From positions 3,823,925 to 3,887,924 of the forward strand of contig NC_021182.1 of NCBI RefSeq assembly GCF_000389635.1: 64,000 nucleotides of DNA. Reading direction: 5' to 3'. The position numbers were made by a program, and so were the translations under genes. Each line of letters starts with the position of its first letter. The stretch's first letter is position 1. Under the pieces are notes generated by a model, which did not search any database, was not told the DNA's origin, and saw only the letters and a list, made by a program, of their open reading frames with translations. The DNA comes from Clostridium pasteurianum BC1. Lineage in GTDB: Bacteria > Bacillota > Clostridia > Clostridiales > Clostridiaceae. Of the stretch, positions 61,219-64,000 are shown piece by piece.

Positions 61219-62382
61219 ATGATAAATATTATTAAAACTGCAATTATAACTATAGTAATATCATTTATATCTGGGTTAATGTTAGATTATTATAAAAATC
61301 TAGCACCTAGAATACTGTGTAATGTAGGAAAGGGTATACCTCTAGAAATGAATGGTAAAAAAATTTTTGCATACATTATTAATGTTATCAACGTATCAAA
61401 TAAAACAATTCATGAGTTAACTCTAAATATACAAAGCTCACAAAGTAATTTAAAGGTTACAGATGCCAAAATAACAAAAGGTTTAAAATTTGATTCTTCA
61501 ATAAAGGATAACATTTTAGATGTGGATATACCTTTTTTAAGTAAGAATGATAAATTTTCGGTTACGGTATATGTAGAAAATCAATATGCAGTGCATAATA
61601 AGCCCGTTATTGCAATTAGATCACCTGAAAATTTTAAAAGGATAGATTCAGCTGGACAAAATGGAATCCTTGCAATATTATTCAATATACCAAAAAGTAT
61701 AAAACAGGGAATTTCAAAAACAATTGAAAACCCTGAAGAAAAAATTCCTAATAAAAAAGATGACTTTACAACAGTGATAGATAAATCATCTTATGCTGAT
61801 AGATCAGTAGATAGAGGAAATAAAGAAATACTTTATAGAAATAATAAGCTTAGTAACAGCAAAAAGACAATGATAGTTATATTACCAGTTATTTTAGTTG
61901 TACTGGTTGGTTTTTTTGGAATATCTTATTTTAAAGGACTGACTAGTAATACACCAGCTTCCACTGTAAACACTGTACTTCCCAACCAGTCCACTGATGC
62001 AGCAGGATCATCAGGAAGAACAACTCAAAATAAAAGTACAACAGAATCAGCTGGATATAATGGTACAAATACAACAACTGGAGGCCCAACCAGAAATACA
62101 GGTGCAAATGCATCAATAAAAGGAACAACTGGAAATACAGCTGCAAGTGCATCAACTAGACCATCATCTGAAAATAAAGACACAAATACCGCAACTGAAA
62201 CATCATCTGGAAATACAAACGCAAATACCGCAACTAGATCGTCAACTGAAAATACAGTTACAAATACAGCAGCTGGAACATCATCTGAAAATAAAGGTGC
62301 AAATACATCAACTGGAGCATCATCTGAAAATAAAGATGCCAATTCAGCAGCTAGAACATCAACTGGAAATACAGCTAACTAA
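61219..62382 (+). CDS. membrane protein with Thr/Asn/Ser-rich 13-residue tandem repeats
   Basis: 387 residues from the ATG at 61219, which has AAGGAAG about 11 bases upstream; a GTG at 61180 lacks any site. Hydrophobic segments at about 5-22 (TAIITIVISFISGLML) and 227-246 (MIVILPVILVVLVGFFGISYF). Between them is a beta-rich domain (IHELTLNIQSSQSNLKVTDA) of unknown type. After the second segment come repeats of exactly 13 residues, low in complexity, as in surface-exposed stalks or mucin-like linkers. The C-terminus has no anchor. Function unknown. Confidence 0.75.
   Translation: MINIIKTAIITIVISFISGLMLDYYKNLAPRILCNVGKGIPLEMNGKKIFAYIINVINVSNKTIHELTLNIQSSQSNLKVTDAKITKGLKFDSSIKDNILDVDIPFLSKNDKFSVTVYVENQYAVHNKPVIAIRSPENFKRIDSAGQNGILAILFNIPKSIKQGISKTIENPEEKIPNKKDDFTTVIDKSSYADRSVDRGNKEILYRNNKLSNSKKTMIVILPVILVVLVGFFGISYFKGLTSNTPASTVNTVLPNQSTDAAGSSGRTTQNKSTTESAGYNGTNTTTGGPTRNTGANASIKGTTGNTAASASTRPSSENKDTNTATETSSGNTNANTATRSSTENTVTNTAAGTSSENKGANTSTGASSENKDANSAARTSTGNTAN
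62044..62379 (+). repeat. 39-bp coding tandem repeats
   Basis: Eight and a half units of 39 bp encode 13-residue blocks such as TSSGNTNANTATR, SSTENTVTNTAAG, TSSENKGANTSTG and ASSENKDANSAAR. The period is exact with no indels. Such arrays change copy number easily. Confidence 0.85.
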
Positions 62383-62475
62383 GGTATATATCTAGATTAT
62401 ATAGAAACTTCATCCTTTATTTAAATTGAGTTTCAGAATAATTTTATACGTAAAGTATATAATAAAAACTTAAAA

Positions 62476-62516
62476 AATGAGAATAGATTTACCAGAGGTT
62501 AATCTATTCTCATTTA
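62476..62516 (+). terminator. terminator after the repeat-rich membrane protein
   Basis: AATGAGAATAGATT pairs perfectly (14 bp) with AATCTATTCTCATT around TACCAGAGGTT, followed by TATTCC. Weak T-run but very stable stem. Confidence 0.65.
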
Positions 62517-62518
62517 TT

Positions 62519-62732
62519 CCTACGCGGCAAGGCACTTCTACCATCATTTTAGAATCCAAATTTTCAATGGTTCCATTATTTTCAGTAATAATTAAAAATA
62601 AATATGTGTAAACCATCCAAAATATTTAGGTTCTAAATCTCTTCTGTTTATTCCAAGTACACTTGCATGCATATCCATAATTGCAATTAGCATATCACAG
62701 ATATTAATAATTCTATAGTCATCAGGAAACAT
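62519..62732 (-). pseudogene. glycoside hydrolase family 4 (6-phospho-glucosidase-like) remnant
   Basis: Minus-strand frames read MFPDDYRIINICDMLIAIMD, then RRDLEPKYFGWFTHIYF and a stop, then in the same direction NNGTIENLDSKMMVEVPCRV. These match GH4 blocks (NICDMPIAI, YFGLNHFGWFTxIY, NxGxIxNLxxDxxVEVPCxV). The parts between and on either side are missing, and the LN-H of the active-site block is deleted. A scrap of a sugar-phosphate hydrolase gene. Confidence 0.6.
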
Positions 62733-62745
62733 ATCAAAACTTCAA

Positions 62746-63144
62746 TCATTGCTGCTCAATTCTTATTCCTCTAACATTACCGTTTTCATCCTTATCCAGT
62801 GAGAATTTAAATTTTGCATTATTGTCTATATAATTTGGATCGTTTTTATCTGTTACCTTATATGCGTTGCCTTTAGTATATTCTATAAAATTATTTGACT
62901 TTAAGGTCTTAACTAATATAGGTATGCTATTTGCATTTGCAACTCCTGCAGCAGCCCATATAGAAACTCCATTTAGTACTACATTATCATACATTGAAAA
63001 TTGCATTTTCTTAGGAATAAATGAACTGTTTTTTACCCCTTCATTTATATACCAATTAGAGAAAGGTCTTAAAATATGTGGACTTACTAAAGCTGCTCCT
63101 ATAATAACTATAATTAAAATTATTTTAAACTTTTTTATAATAAT
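62746..63144 (-). CDS. small membrane-anchored protein without a canonical start codon
   Basis: The frame before the ATG at 63006 extends upstream through NEGVKNSSFIPKKMQFSMYD back to KKFKIILIIVIIGAALVSPH, a good N-terminal membrane anchor. GGAGG at 63148-63152 is correctly spaced for initiation at 63138-63141, where the codons are ATA, ATT and ATT (63144). No ATG, GTG or TTG is present there, so translation would start at a rare codon or the gene has lost its start. The soluble part (KVTDKNDPNYIDNNAKFKFS) is unrecognised. About 132 residues in total. Confidence 0.45.
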   Translation of the reverse strand: MIIKKFKIILIIVIIGAALVSPHILRPFSNWYINEGVKNSSFIPKKMQFSMYDNVVLNGVSIWAAAGVANANSIPILVKTLKSNNFIEYTKGNAYKVTDKNDPNYIDNNAKFKFSLDKDENGNVRGIRIEQQ

Positions 63145-63214
63145 ACGCCTCCATATTTTAATAGTTTCTACAGTTGTACAAAAAATAAAATGATTCTCTC
63201 CTTAAAGAAATTAT

Positions 63215-63349
63215 TTATTTCTTTTTACGAAAAAATCTTATTATTAAATATAGTCTAAATAGAATTCCATTAATGCCATATTTCTCTTTCTTCTTTTTTA
63301 CCTTTTTAGGTTTATAATCAGATTTCATATAATCTCGTTCACTCAGCAT
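63215..63349 (-). CDS. small basic protein, 44 residues
   Basis: Reads MLSERDYMKSDYKPKKVKKK, then KEKYGINGILFRLYLIIRFF and RKKK. GGAGG lies eight bases before the ATG. Very basic with one hydrophobic, Arg-bordered helix, so probably membrane-associated. About 70 bases upstream of the gene 62746-63144 on the same strand. No family recognised. Confidence 0.5.
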   Translation of the reverse strand: MLSERDYMKSDYKPKKVKKKKEKYGINGILFRLYLIIRFFRKKK

Positions 63350-63573
63350 GTTGAACCTCCATTACATAATTATATATATTACTTTCTTATATTTTACGGT
63401 AATATACTAAAAAGGACAAGCATTTACTTTATGTTTTATCATTGACTTATATTGGCCAAATAACCCTTATAAATAACTAAGAGAAGTTTTAACTATTTTG
63501 ATCTTTACTTTTATTCCATATAATGATAGCTTTAATTTATATTGGTGAGTTTTTTTGAAAGAGGATAACATAT

Positions 63574-63843
63574 ATGTCAATTGTTAGTATTAATGATAAC
63601 CCATTTGGACTGATTTTAATTGGCTTTCCACTGTTTACTTTTATAATATCTTTAATAATACAACTTTTAATCAAAAAAAAGATAATCATTTTAAGCATTG
63701 TTTTTATAGGATATTTAATTGCAACCTTTGTTTTATTTAATTCATCTTTCTTAATATGGTGTTTTATTTACACAGCAATATCATTAATTGGAACAATTAT
63801 TGCAGATTTAATACTCAAATTCAAGAAAAAGTTTACTATGTAA
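63574..63843 (+). CDS. DUF2651-like small membrane protein
   Basis: 89 residues with three hydrophobic segments (LILIGFPLFTFIISLIIQLL, IIILSIVFIGYLIATFVLFN, FLIWCFIYTAISLIGTIIAD). The pattern FVLFNSSFLIWCFIYTAISL is characteristic of DUF2651 proteins. GAAAGAGG lies before the ATG. Followed by a strong terminator. Function unknown. Confidence 0.75.
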   Translation: MSIVSINDNPFGLILIGFPLFTFIISLIIQLLIKKKIIILSIVFIGYLIATFVLFNSSFLIWCFIYTAISLIGTIIADLILKFKKKFTM

Positions 63844-63870
63844 TCTTCTAATCAATATTAGAGTTCTAAG

Positions 63871-63917
63871 AATACACTCTTCTAAACACTTAATGAATTA
63901 GAAGAGTGTATTTCTTA
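63871..63917 (+). terminator. terminator after the DUF2651-like gene
   Basis: AATACACTCTTCT pairs perfectly with AGAAGAGTGTATT, followed by TCTTATTTTTCTT. Probably also used from the opposite side. Confidence 0.8.
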
Positions 63918-64000
63918 TTTTTCTTCGTAAAAGATAATATTCCTAAATTATATAGAACAATAATTGCCAGAAGGGCTGCTGCTGCAATGAGAACAAATAC
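63890..64000 (-). pseudogene. FtsX-like ABC permease C-terminal fragment, runs off the window
   Basis: The minus strand at the window edge reads VFVLIAAAALLAIIVLYNLG, then ILSFTKKNKKYTLLIH and a stop. The block LAIIVLYNLGILSFTxK is typical of FtsX-domain permeases, which normally continue REIATLKVLGF; here the frame ends inside a terminator hairpin, so it is probably truncated. The rest is outside the window. Confidence 0.4.

Noticed and set aside
62025-62342. 105-codon minus-strand frame opposite the repeat-rich protein
   Set aside because: Shadow of the tandem repeats, giving a Val/Ala/Phe periodic frame with no start signals.
62044-62379. CRISPR-like array of 39-bp units
   Set aside because: Units are contiguous without spacers, keep one coding frame and encode a low-complexity protein tail.
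1-64000. tRNA, rRNA and CRISPR-Cas genes
   Set aside because: None could be recognised on either strand by reading.

Overview
The window reads as a chromosomal accessory region of a low-GC, spore-forming Firmicute, most likely a Clostridium. The base composition is very AT-rich, ribosome binding sites are strong GGAGG types, there is a divergent alpha/beta-type spore protein, and the transposases, group II intron and regulator families are typical of clostridia. No rRNA or tRNA gene was seen. The species cannot be named from the sequence alone.

Layout. 0-9.4 kb: spore protein, an HxlR regulator with a divergent flavodoxin-fold oxidoreductase, an intact IS256-type element, a pRiA4b ORF-3 protein, a retropepsin-like pair, gene debris, an HD protein and a Phd/Doc toxin-antitoxin pair. 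9.7-11.3 kb: a four-gene operon resembling the yvl envelope-stress genes. 11.4-16 kb: fragments (AEC transporter, DUF1016 nuclease), a methyltransferase, a TPR protein and small ORFs. 16-23.3 kb: a glycerophosphodiesterase/ABC-transporter operon and, upstream, a LacI-type repressor fused to a second solute-binding domain. 23.3-30.7 kb: a truncated HD duplicate, a Cys-rich small protein, a PLD-DEAD-DUF3427 helicase broken in three independent ways, a Zn-ribbon protein, a Nudix hydrolase, an unrecognised protein and scars of helicase and DUF1016 genes. 30.7-40.2 kb: a complete Wadjet (JetD-A-B-C) plasmid-defence operon whose jetD is split by an IS4-family element, with a structured leader upstream. 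40.2-46.7 kb: MarR regulator plus MFS exporter, a HutD protein and an SF1 helicase with a DUF2726 nuclease domain. 47-50.4 kb: a group II intron carrying a second copy of the same IS4-family element. 50.4-55.5 kb: racemase, GrpB and GyrI-like genes, then an IS21-type element next to a broken recombinase. 55.7-64 kb: NERD-helicase, AAA/PD-(D/E)XK protein, a second pRiA4b protein, a membrane protein with 13-residue repeats, and small membrane proteins and debris.

Main themes. (1) A defence and nuclease/helicase island that is partly inactivated: jetD and the DUF3427 helicase are broken, and the Doc toxin has lost its ATG. (2) A family of short palindromic repeats (full length 75 bp, bounded by TAGCAAG and CTTGCTA), all in the same orientation and often lying exactly where gene fragments end. 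(3) Several unassigned structured segments, of which the hairpins ahead of the Wadjet operon and the 133-bp insert in the helicase are the most interesting. (4) A transporter operon controlled by what looks like a cytoplasmic repressor that has absorbed a transporter-type binding domain.

All calls come from reading the sequence and recalling family hallmarks. No database search or fold calculation was run.
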